Source of the DNA: Pseudozyma flocculosa PF-1
Taxonomy: Eukaryota > Basidiomycota > Ustilaginomycetes > Ustilaginales > Ustilaginaceae
Reading direction: 5' to 3'
NCBI RefSeq assembly: GCF_000417875.1
Contig: NW_006920875.1
Location: 412,538-476,537, forward strand
DNA: 64,000 nucleotides
Part shown: positions 31,741-41,781 of the stretch, piece by piece
Numbering within the stretch: the first letter of the stretch is position 1
How the letters are laid out: every line of letters starts with the position of its first letter
Made by a program: the position numbers and the translations under genes
Notes under the pieces: generated by a model
What the model was told of the DNA's origin: nothing
What the model saw: the letters and a program-made list of their open reading frames with translations, nothing else
The model's database searches: none

Positions 31741-32725
31741 CGGGACGGTGTGGTGCGGGGAGCGTGGCGATTGGCGCTGATGAGCCGAGACCGCGACGTA
31801 AAGCTATCGCCCCTAAAGCGAGCTGTCCGACGAGAGAGCGGGACGTCAAATGCTCAGGAAGCGAGGCACGTTGATCTCGGTGAGGCGGGCGCACAGGTGC
31901 CGTTGGCGAAGGAGGGCGTCGGGTCGGTCTATCGGGGTCGAGAGGGCGATTGCTGGAGCAGCCACGGCGTGCGGGTTGTCTATAGGGCAGCGACTGGCGG
32001 GCGCTGGGCGATGGTGAGCAGGGTGAGAGTCTTTGCTGGTGGCTCGGTGGCGACTCAGGGGGTCAAAGCGGGCCCCACCGTCGACCAGCAGACGACCGGG
32101 TCGCATGGGCCGGAGCCAGCGCAACCCGACGGTTCGGAAGCCGGAGGGCGAAGCGGCAAGAAGGCGGGCCAGCCAAAGGGCGAGGTTGGGGCTGGGCTGT
32201 GCGTGCTCGGGCCCACGCCCGCCGCGTTGCCGACGCCTCGACCTCGACCTCGTTGGACCCTAGCCTGCCCCCGGCTGGCCTAGCCTGGGCCTGGGTTGGC
32301 GAGAGAAGAGAGGCAGGCAGGGCAGGCAGGCAGGCCTTCCTTGCCAGGCGCCTGGTTCGCGAGAAGCCGCCGCCTCCACAATGCCTCGCCTGGCCTGGCC
32401 TGCCTTTCTGCTTGGCCCGTGGGCCTGTTCTGTCGTTCGAGCGCCCTGGCCTGCTCAGCCTGGCTGGCTGGCCACGCCGATCCCCAAGCGCAGGCCTCCT
32501 CGCATAACGGACCTGTCGAGCTGACCACGACGCCGGCGGCGGCGGCCTTGCTTCTGCGCCCCGCCTGGCCTGCTGGCTGGAACCTCCCATGGCCATCGTC
32601 AACACCATCGCCGTCATCGCCACCACTACCGCCACCACTACCACCATCACCTCTAATCTCTGCCGCTGTCTTTGTTGCCGTCGCCACCGCGCCCTGATCC
32701 TCCCATCGCTTCGCCGCACCGGTGC
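31741..32725. promoter_or_regulatory. Divergent promoter region between Sec14-like and aldo-keto reductase genes
   Basis: The two genes point away from each other, so this ~1 kb must carry both promoters. CAGG repeats stand near 32320-32340. A CAC/CAT-rich run (about 32620-32651) lies about 75-105 bp before the reductase start. Confidence 0.6.
32620..32651 (+). repeat. Imperfect CAC/ACC trinucleotide run in the aldo-keto reductase leader
   Basis: Repeated CAC/ACT/ACC triplets lie just before the reductase start codon. The run resembles the CAC runs before the Ca2+/H+ exchanger and at the right end of the window. Confidence 0.75.
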
Positions 32726-33757
32726 ATGCTAGCCAGCCTCCGCTCCTCGCTCACCAGAACCCTGCCCGCCATGTCCAAGCTCAACCTCGAGTCGGCCTTT
32801 GCCCTAAAGGGCTCCTCGCTCAAGATGCCCGTCCTCGGCTTCGGCGTCTACAACAGCCCCGCCGACGTCACCAAGGCCTCGGTCCTCGCCGCCCTCCGCG
32901 CCGGCTACAGGCACATTGACTGCGCCCAGTACTACGAGAATGAGCAGCAGTGAGTTGGCGACGGAGCGGGTAGCGATGGCGACAGACGAGACCGCCGAGT
33001 GGATACCTTTGCTGACTCCTCGTCTCCTCGCATGCTGGCGGCTGTTCCTTGAACGCCTCGAAACTCGCTTCTGCACGATAGGGTTGGAGAGGCTGTGCGC
33101 GAGTGGATCGCCAAGGACGGCGGCAAGCGCGAGCAGGTCTTTTTCACCACAAAGATCCTCTCGCCCGCCAGCTCCGAGGACGAGACGCTCAAGTCGCTGC
33201 GCCAGAGCGTCGACAAGGCCAACCTGGATGGCTATGTCGACTGCTTCCTCATCCACACGCCCACCTCGGGCACCGAGGGGCGCAAGCACCTTTGGAACGC
33301 GCTCAAGAAGCTGCGAGACGAGGGCAAGGCCAAGGTGATTGGCGTCAGCAACTACGGCGTCAAGCACCTCGAGGAGATGGTCGCGGCCGGCGAGACGCCC
33401 GCCATCAATCAGATCGAGATCCACCCCTGGTGCCAGCAGAAGCCCATTGTCGACTTCTGCCAGAAGCACGGCATCGTGCTCCAGGCCTACTGCCCCATCG
33501 TGCGCGGCGCCTACGCCGGCGACCCGCTGCTCAACGAGCTCGCGGACAAGTACAAGGTCAGCTGGGCCCAGGTGCTGCTGCGCTGGTCGCTGCAGAAGGG
33601 CTACTCGCCGCTGCCCAAGTCGGACACGCCGTCGCGCATCGTCTCCAACGCCGACCTGTACAGCTTCGAGCTCGAGCAGGCCGACGTCGACCGGCTCGAC
33701 CAGTGCGACAAGGGCGCCGCCGGCGCCGTCGGGCCCAACCCGGTCGAGTGCGCTTGA
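32726..33757 (+). CDS. Aldo-keto reductase (NADPH-dependent)
   Basis: Two exons: 32726-32949 and 33082-33757, with a 132-nt intron (GTGAGT...CGATAG); product 299 residues. The fold signature is complete: VLGFGVYNSP near the N-terminus, then IDCAQYYENE with catalytic Asp and Tyr, FFTTKIL with catalytic Lys, and CFLIHTP with catalytic His. GVSNYGVKHLEEM, NQIEIHPW and the cofactor-binding stretch LPKSDTPSRI follow. These enzymes reduce aldehydes and ketones with NADPH; the substrate cannot be told. I start at 32726 because MLASLRSSLTRTLPA could be a targeting leader. The second in-frame ATG at 32771 (MSKLNLESAF) is at the usual family start and is equally possible, giving a 284-residue cytosolic form. 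The exon join gives NEQQVGEAVREW, as expected. Confidence 0.93.
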
Positions 33758-34671
33758 GCATCGCACGGCGTCGCAGGCGGGCATGCCGGATTGCCGCATG
33801 CCCGGTCTCCGACATGACTTGGCCTGGGCTCGCTCAACCGTGCGGCTGCCGGGCCAGATGGCAAATGGTGGCTGGATGGGCGACTCCGCGCGGGCCCCAT
33901 CCCGAAAGGGCTCACAAGTGATCGTGATCTAGATGGCGTGTTGCAGAGTAGGCCAGCCCGCAATGGTGAACCCCGAATCATGTGTGCTGCTTGCTGGTGC
34001 CTCGAATGAGAAGAAGAAGGTCACAGGCTGGCCGCCTCGGGGGGCCGATGGTGGTGGAGGGCCTGGCGTTGTCGCGTGGCGCGTGCGCGGCAGGCAGGCC
34101 TTCGAAGCTTCTGACGCCTGCTGGCCGGCCTGCTGCCTGTTTTGCTCCGTGACCGCGCGGATCCGAAAATGCAGGACGCGGTGCCAGGCAGGAGAAGGAT
34201 GTGATCTCAGCGAGGATGAGGGCGAGGGAGGTGGGGTCGGGGCGTGCAAGAGGCGCGGCCGGGGGGGCACACCTCGCTTCCCTTTCCCCTTGCCCCGCCC
34301 GCTCCAGTCAAGCAGAAGCAAAGCAAGCAAAGCCAGCCAAGAGCAAGTCTGGCAAAGGCAACGCCAGCCCCTCCCCAACGCACGGCAACCCAGCAAGCCA
34401 GCCAGCACGCCAACAAGCAAGCACACAGGCTAGAGGTCGAGCCAGAGCGCGGCTCAGTCGATCCGCAGCACAAGCGGACGCAGGCGCAGGCGCAGACGCA
34501 GAAGCAGACGCCAGCCGTGTCCATCCAACGCACGCACGGCCAAAGAAGGGCGTCGCACGGGTTCTCAAAGGGCGAGGTAGAGTCAGTGGTAAGTCGCCCG
34601 GCCTCGGCGCTGCTGCTGGTTGCTGCTGCCGCCGCCGACGCACGACCCCGGCGCCAGCAGATACCGAGGGC
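33758..34671. other. Intergenic, promoter and leader of the bromodomain gene
   Basis: No separate gene seen. The frame of the bromodomain protein is open upstream to 34201, but that part reads as low-complexity sequence. A GTAAGT at 34589 and CAG at 34655-34660 could frame a ~70-nt intron in the 5' leader, ending 11-14 bases before the chosen ATG. Confidence 0.5.
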
Positions 34672-37600
34672 ATGTCCAATCCGCCCGCTGGCCAGAGGCG
34701 ACGGCTCCAGATCAAGCTTCCCCGGCCGAAACCGCCACCCTCTGAGCCAGTCAACGGCGGAGCCAGGGTGGGCTTGCGCATCTCCCTCAAGAGGAGGCCC
34801 AGCCGGACCGCTCCGGATGAAGAGGACGAGGACGAAGACGACGAGGACCACGGCGACAGTCGAAGTGATGGCAGCGGGGACAGCCAGGCCGTCGACGAGG
34901 ATGAGGACGAGGATGACGCCCAAGAACAACAAGAAGGAGAGAGTGACGATGGCCGCAGTGCCGTAGGCAACCGCAGCGTCGATGGCGAAGAGGCCAGGGA
35001 CGACAGCGAGCAAGACAGCGACGAGGACGAGGACGAGGACGAGGACGAAGAGGATGACGACGACGACGACAATGGCAGCCCATCTCGTCACCAGGCGCAC
35101 GGCCGTCGCGAGGAGGACATGGATCAAGACGAGTCCGACGACGGCGGACGCACCCACCACTCGGCCCCTGCGATGCCGGCCATCTACTCTTCGGGCTCGA
35201 GATCCAGGCCAATCAAGCGTCTCCGCTCCAAGGGCCTCTACGACGCACTGCCCAAGCTCATCGACAACCTCAAGCGGCGGGACAGCTACAAGTTCTTCTG
35301 GGAGCCCGTCGACCTCGAAGAGGTGCCCAACTACCTCGACTTCATCGAGCACCCCATGGACCTTGGCACCATGGAGAAGAAGGTGCAAGACAGGCTCTAC
35401 TCGCACATGGACGAGTTCAAGCGCGACTTCCAGCTCGTCGTCGGCAACGCCCAGACCTTCAACCCGCCCGGCACCCTCTTCCACGGCGAGGGCAGGAAGC
35501 TGCAGCACTGGGGCACCCGCGCCATCGAGAGGGAGGGCATGGCCGTCAACGACAACGGTCGCGCAGGCGTCAAGGGTGACTTGCTTCGGCGATCCAGGGA
35601 GGCGAGCCGCCTCGGCAGCGTCGGTGTTGGCGCCGGCACGAGCCCCGTCGGCGACGCCGTAGGTGGGGGTGGCAGCCGCGACAGCGTCGGCGCCGGGGAA
35701 GGCGAGGGCCTGCAGCCCGATACGCCGACGCTCGACAGAAGACCGAGAAAGTCGTTGCGCATGGCGCTGGCCGGCAACGCCGGCCTGGACGCCCTCTTTG
35801 ATGCCGCACGCCTCAAGCCGGGCGACGAGGCTCGTGCTGCGGCAGCGCTGGCCCTCGCCACTGCAGGCCGATCTGGTGGCGGCGCCAGCCTCGACCTCAT
35901 GGACGTCGACATGGACCAGGATGGTCGTGGCATCGATTCGGATGGCGACGAGCAGCCGGACGCCGCAGCGGAGGAGAATGCGGGCGGAAGGCGGAGCGCA
36001 TCGCTGCGGGAAAGATCGGCGACCGCCGACCAGGGCGGAACGGTGCTCGGCGGCCGGCGGGTTGGCTCGGCCAGGCTGAGCGCACTGACNNNNNNNNNNN
36101 NNNNNNNNNNNNNNNNNNNNNNNNNNNNNNNNNNNNNNNNNNNNNNNNNNNNNNNNNNNNNNNNNNNNNNNNNNNNNNNNNNNNNNNNNNNNNNNNNNNN
36201 NNNNNNNNNNNNNNNNNNNNNNNNNNNNNCTCTACGCCAGTCGCTGGCCTGACACGGCATGCGAGCCCAGACTCGCTGCGCAAGAGGCTCGCCACCGTCA
36301 CGGGGACCCCGCTAGCGGCGTTTGCGCGTGAAGGCGCAGCAATGGCCAAGTCGACGCCGGCGAGCAAGATCAAGCCCAAGCACCGCCTCGGGCCGGTGGG
36401 CACGCCCAAGCGGCTGGCCGCCAGCTTCAGCGCCAGCCGCAGCGGGACGGCGACGCCATCGTCAATGAGAGCGGCCGTGACCAGTCAGGCAGCCACCGCC
36501 GCTGCCGCTGCCGCCCTCGCTGCAGCATCTGGCTCGGCCTCGGCCGTGTCTGCGCCGGCAGCGTCCACCAACTTCGTCTACGCGCCCGACGGCTCCATCG
36601 ATCCCAACGACATCGACGACCTCCACTCGTTCTTCACGCTGCGCGACCCCAAGCGTCCGATCCTTGTCCCGACGATCGAGTCGCTTCAGCCGCTCGCCTT
36701 TGTCCCGCAACAGCACTCGGATCGCGCCGCGACAGTCCAGGCGGCGTCCAAGAAGAAGGACAAGGACCGCGACCGCGATGAAAAGGACGGTGCCAAGGAG
36801 GGCGAAGGGGACAAAGAGAAGGAGCAGGAGAAAGAAAAGGAGACGGAGACGGAAAAAGCAGACAAGGCGGACAAGGAGAAGGACAAGGACAAGGCGAGCA
36901 AGGCAGACAAGACGGACAAGTCAGACAAGGCAGACAAGGCAGACAAGACCGAGAAGGCGGACAAGGCAGACAAGACCGAAAAGGCGGACAAGGATCCGCT
37001 GTCGACGCTGCCGCCAGTCCGGCCTGGCGTGCCGGATGCGCTCTTCACGGCCATCGCACCGTCGCCGGAGCCGTACGCTGCCAACTACAGCCACGATACC
37101 TCGGTTCTGCCCGACGACCTGGCGGCCATGCCTTTCCATGTACCATCCGGGTCTTTGGGAGCGGGAGCGGATGCGGGCGCTGCTGCGAAACCGTCGCTTC
37201 CCACCAGCTACGAGAACGTGGCGTACGCGCAGGCGCTCCTCAACGAAGGGCGGCCCAAGAAGCTCAAGGACAAGGAGCTCGAGAAGGAGAAGGAGTACAC
37301 CGAGGACTGGACCCAGTACCGCCCGCACCTCGGCCGGCTGCTCGAGGCGCGCGACCTGGGACCCTGGAGCACCTTGCCCGGTCCCCCCTTGACCACCACG
37401 AGCGGCGGCGGCGGCGGCGGTCTCAAGCTGCGGGCCGAAGGCGAGCAGGGGCTCAAGCAGCGCCTCGAAGCGTCGCTGGACGGTCGAGGCGTCGACGTGC
37501 CCGAGCTGAGCGACCTTGTCATGGCGTCAGCGGCGGCTGCTGCTGCTGCTGCCGTGCCCGCTGCGGGAGGCCGGCGAGGTGCCGAGATGTTGGCGGCCTG

Positions 37601-38174
37601 GAGCGAGCGCACGCTTCGCGACAAGGTGTGGAAGGGCGCACTCGGCGAGGCATACGCGCGCAGCGTGGCCGAATTTATCGGTGGGGCCATCGACTCGCCT
37701 TTTGTGTGGCAAGAAGGCGATCCGATGCCGGCCTCGGGCGATCTCGACGCTGCAGCAGGGGCGGTCGATGCGGGCGTCCAGCTCAAGAGCGAGGCGGTCG
37801 AGGACGAAGAGATGCAGCCGCGCAACAGTCCAGCACCGACGGCAGACATGAACCCCGCCACCGCCACCGCCAACGCCACGCCGACACCTGCACCTGCACC
37901 TGGACCCACCGTTTCGCAGGCGATTCCCTCGGAAGCGCTGCTGCCCATGCCGCTAGCGGACTACGTGGCCAAAACCGTGCTCGATCCGCTCTCGTGCGGC
38001 ATGCTCGGCGTCATGCGGAGCGTGGAGCAGCACCTCGTCTCGCAGCCGACGCTGACGGACGCGACAACATCTCTGAGCGCGAAGACTGCGACTGAGCGGC
38101 TCGCCGACGGCCTCGACGACGCCAAAGAGGCCGAGGAGATGCGCTCCATGATCGAGCACGTCCTCTCTACCTGA
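34672..38174 (+). CDS. Bromodomain protein, BRD7/BRD9-like, interrupted by an assembly gap
   Basis: Start at ATG 34672 (MSNPPAGQRRRLQIKLPRPK). An Asp/Glu/Ser-rich acidic region fills residues ~45-165. The bromodomain lies at about 185-290: KGLYDALPKLIDNLKRRDSY, then WEPVDLEEVPNYLDFIEHPM (ZA loop), DLGTMEKKV, and NAQTFNPPGTLFHGEGRKLQ with the Asn that contacts acetyl-lysine. The HWGTRAIERE end resembles the BRD7/BRD9 branch, whose members sit in SWI/SNF-type remodellers. The gap at 36090-36229 interrupts the gene. Beyond it, frame 3 is open from the first known base (STPVAGLTRHASPDSLRKRL) and runs to the stop at 38172-38174. The C-terminal half has an FVYAPDGSIDPNDIDDLHSF block, a very repetitive Lys/Asp/Glu region (DKADKAD, KDKEKE), and a helical end. 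A complete frame needs a gap of 138 or 141 bases, not 140. A complex assignment is inference. Confidence 0.87.
36090..36229. other. Assembly gap (140 N), wrong size by frame
   Basis: A run of 140 undetermined bases lies inside the bromodomain gene. Upstream coding is in frame 1 and downstream coding in frame 3, so the true missing length should differ from 140 by +1 or -2 (modulo 3) unless an intron lies within it. The stated length is therefore an estimate. Confidence 0.97.
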
Positions 38175-39491
38175 GCCGACTCTCTTGCCTCCCCCAACGG
38201 CTTGCTTGCTGGCTCGCTCGCTTGTTCGCTCGCATGCGATGCTGCTGCGGCTGCTCTTGACTATCACCTATCACCCATCACCTCTACTCTACGCTACTCT
38301 ACGCCACGCTACTACGTCGTAACCAACCCCTGTTGTACTTGTAGGACCTGCGCACTGAACTGCACCTTGCCTCGTTTGCCTTTTCAATCAGATATCGGTG
38401 CAGAGGCTCGGAGATTGTCAAACTGGCGCGTGGTGCGTGCGTCGAGGAGCGTCGGTGTGGCGCAGGGTGTTGCTGCTGATTCGATCATGACGGTGTTCAG
38501 TCGAGAGGACGAGGATGAGGACGAGGACGAGGGCAAGGACGAGGTCGAGTTGCGGGGACAGAACAAACCAAGTGTCTCGCGCGAGAGAATTTCGCACGGC
38601 GGGCAACACAAGGGCGTGCCTGACCATGCGTCACGAGCACGGCGGCAGGGCAAGGGAGCGAGCATGCGGTTGCGTGCCTGAGCCAGGCCTGCCGAGCTTG
38701 GCTTCGGCCACCCCAGCCTGCCTCTCTCGACGACGATGGGGGTATCGATGCGTTGCAGACCGGAAGCAGGCCGGCTTGCTTCCTGCTCGATCGGAAGCAA
38801 GAGACAGCAGCGACGAGGCAGGAGCGAGCACAGATCAGATAGACGGCGAAGAGTCGCGTCGGGCCGCGTTTGGTTCGTTGGGCGCGTCCTCGCCCCTCGT
38901 GCCTGCCTGCCTGCCAGGCCTCTGACCGTCCGTCAGTCAGCTCGAACTCGCTCGTTGGTCCGCGCGGTCGACTGACGGCCTACCTGAGTACGATGTCGAG
39001 CGCGCGTTGAGCACGCACGCACGACCCTTTGTTCTGACTGCGGGCTTGGCTGGGCTGGGCTTGGCCTGGCCTGACCTCCTGGTGCGCAGCCTGAGCGGTC
39101 GACTGGCTGGAGACTAGGGTAGGGTACGTCATCCGCCCCACGTCTTGCTGGCACGGGTGCGGCGGAAACAAGCAAGCCAGGCGGGTCCAGCAGGCGGGCG
39201 TCTGACCGCACCCGGGCCGATGCTCGGGTCGACGAGTTCCAGCGAGGTCCCCCTCAAGCAAGATAGATGTCGATGCATGCTCAGCCAGCCAGCGCAGATC
39301 TCGCATAGAGTTCTGGCCGTGCCTAGACGTACGCTCTACCTGGCCAGTCATCAGCTGGTCTAACGGACGCCCTAGCCTACTTGCTTGCTTGTCGGCGGGC
39401 TGTGCTAGAGACGGCTTGGCGCGCGTTGCACGTTGACAGCGAGCAGATGGATGGAGAGAGGGAGGGGATGATGATTGGCATGCCAAGCTTC

Positions 39492-39513
39492 CAAGCAAGC
39501 AAGCAAGCAAGCA
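39492..39513. repeat. (AAGC)5 tetranucleotide repeat
   Basis: Five AAGC units in tandem. Shorter copies of the same unit stand at 43149-43168 and about 45870-45884, also in noncoding DNA. Confidence 0.9.
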
Positions 39514-39982
39514 GCAGCTGGCCGGCCAAGAAGCAAGGCACGCGCAGGTCGAGCAAACGTAACCGCTCGCTCCATGCGGACCGGCTGAGAGGCAGCAGGC
39601 TAGGGTCAAGCAGGCTGGTCAGGGCAAGCAGGCAAGCCTGCCACCAGGCAGGGCATGCGGACGTTGGCGAGGGCCCTCCCCCATGACGACGTACACGCGG
39701 GCGCTCATCCTGGCCTGGCCCGGCCTCACTCTGACCGCATCTATTTTTGGGGGGCGCAAACAGCGCCAACGCCCAGAATCGTCCAGGTCGCTCGCCCGCT
39801 CGCCCGCTCGCCCGTCCGCCCGCCGGTCAGTCGGGTCACCAGCAGCGAGCGGAGCCTTCCGGCGTACGTACGTCGCCTCGGCGCTCCTGTGCTTCGTGGG
39901 CCGTGGCCCTTGGCTGGCTGGCTGGCCATTTCGGCTGGCCCATCGATGATGCATACAGCTCCTCTGTCCGCCCATCTCCCAT

Positions 39983-40022
39983 CACCACCACCACCACCAC
40001 CACCACCACCACCACCACCACC
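39983..40022 (+). repeat. (CAC)13 run in the Ca2+/H+ exchanger leader
   Basis: About thirteen perfect CAC triplets end about 200 bp before the exchanger start codon. Like runs occur before the aldo-keto reductase and at 63861-63897. Confidence 0.95.
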
Positions 40023-40221
40023 ATAGCCGCCGCCACAGCTGCCGTCAACGCCATCCACCTCTGGCCCGCCCATCTGCCCGCTCGTCCACATCGATCCGGC
40101 CAATCGCTGTCGGAGCAAGCCTCCTTCGCCGCATCACCTTTGGCGCCCTCCCTCATACAACGATAGACTGACAAGATCTCCTGCACCTCCCGGACCTGCC
40201 TGCCCTGGAAGCGCTGCAGAG

Positions 40222-41781
40222 ATGCGTGAGTCTCCTGGCAAGCCCTCGAATCAATCGGGCAAACGGACGGCGCCACAAACCTTCGACTGACTGAACTGCT
40301 CCCCGGCGACCACCTGCTTGCCCGCTCGCCCGCTTGTCGCCGCAGCACCATCCGAGAGGACACCGCTCGTCGGCGGCAACGGCAACAACCGCCAGAGCGG
40401 CGATGGCCTGCCCATGCATGTGAGTGCAGCGTCGATCCTCGGGGCATCTCCGAAGCGCTCGTCCCCAGCACGATCCCCTGGCCCTGACGCGCGTTGCACC
40501 GCACCGCACCGCACCGCATCATATATCCGATCCGATCCATCCCGATCCACTTCGATCCGGTCACTGACACTCGCACAGCGACCGGAATCCTACCCCAACG
40601 CTCGGCAGCACGGCGACCACCACGGGCCTTCGTTTGTCGGCTCGCTCTGGTGGCTGGTTAGCTGCAGCTGGCTCAATGTGCTCCTCGTCTTTGTCCCGCT
40701 CGGCATCGCCGCCGAGTTCCTGCACTGGCCCGCCGTCTGGATCTTTGTGCTCAACTTCATGGCCATCATCCCGCTCGCCAAGCTGCTCGGCGATGCCACC
40801 GAGCAGGCGTCGCTCAAGCTCGGCCAGACGCTCGGCGGCCTGCTCAACGCCACATTTGGCAACGCCGTCGAGCTCATTGTCGGCATCGTCGCGCTCGTCC
40901 AGGGCCAGCTGCGCATCGTCCAGACGTCGCTCATCGGATCCATCCTGTCCAACATCCTCCTCGTCCTCGGCATGAGCTTCGTCGCCGGCGGCCTCTTCCG
41001 CGCCGAAAACTCGTTCCAGCAGACGGCCGCCCAGGCCTCGGGCTCCATCATGACGCTCGGATGCATCACCATCGCCATCCCCGCCGCGTACCAGATGTCG
41101 CAGAAGATGTCGCAGATGTTTGACGGCGGCGAGGCCGCGCTGGCCGCCTACCGCGACAGCAAGGACACCGAGGCCGGCCTCCTCTTTATCTCGCGCGGCA
41201 CCAGCCTCATTCTCGTGGCCATCTACATTCTCTACCTCTTCTTCCAGCTCAAGACCCACGCCTTCCTCTATGAGGCCGACGAGGAGGACGATGAGGAGGA
41301 GGAGGAGCTCAAGATGACGCCCTACGCCGCCATGCTCGGCCTCGCCGTCGTCACGGTCGTGACGGGCTTCAACGCCGACTACCTCGTCTCGGCCATTGAC
41401 GAGGTGGCCAACGACTACAAGATCCCCAAGGCTTTCATCGGCGTCATCTTGCTGCCCATTGTCGGCAACATGGCCGAGCACCTCACCTCGGTCTGGATGG
41501 CGGCCAAGGGCAAGATGGAGATCTCGATTGGTATCGCCGTCGGCAGCTCGATCCAGATCAGCGTGGGCATGATCCCCATCCTGGTCCTCGTCGGCTGGGC
41601 CATTGGCCAGCCCCTCACCCTCTTTTTCCAGAGCTTCGAGACCGTCGTCCTCGTCGCTGCCGTGCTGCTGGTCAACACGCTGATCCAGGACGGCAAGAGC
41701 AACTACATGGAAGGCGCCATGCTCTGCTCGCTCTACCTGGTCGCCGCGCTGTCGTTCTGGGTCGAGCCCGAGCAGTCCTAG
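40222..41781 (+). CDS. VCX1: Vacuolar Ca2+/H+ exchanger (CAX family)
   Basis: It moves Ca2+ into the vacuole in exchange for protons. I read three coding exons: 40222-40225, 40346-40419 and 40579-41781, giving 426 residues. Coding exon 1 is only ATGC. With acceptor GCAG at 40345 it produces MPPSERTPLVGGNGNNRQ, and exon 3 then continues RPESYPNARQHGDHHG. The second intron (159 nt, GTGAGT...CACAG) has a length divisible by three, so it would also read through. The two cation-binding repeats are seen as GNAVELIVGIVAL and GNMAEHLTSVWMAAKG, with GLLNATFGNAVEL and VILLPIVGNMAEH around them. An acidic loop (EADEEDDEEEEELK) separates the two halves, as usual. About eleven hydrophobic membrane segments are visible. 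A simpler model starting at 40318 (MPARPLVAAAPSERTP) is the alternative. Confidence 0.92.

Larger units (their letters stand above)
38175..40221. other. Intergenic 2 kb, promoter of the Ca2+/H+ exchanger
   Basis: No gene seen. It carries a GAG/GAC-rich run near 38510-38545, an AAGC tetranucleotide run (about 39492-39513) and a long CAC run (39983-40022) shortly before the exchanger start. Both parts read as 3' flank and promoter. Confidence 0.6.

Noticed and set aside
34201..34671. Upstream extension of the bromodomain protein
   Set aside because: Low-complexity sequence with a likely leader intron; MSNPP at 34672 is a better start.
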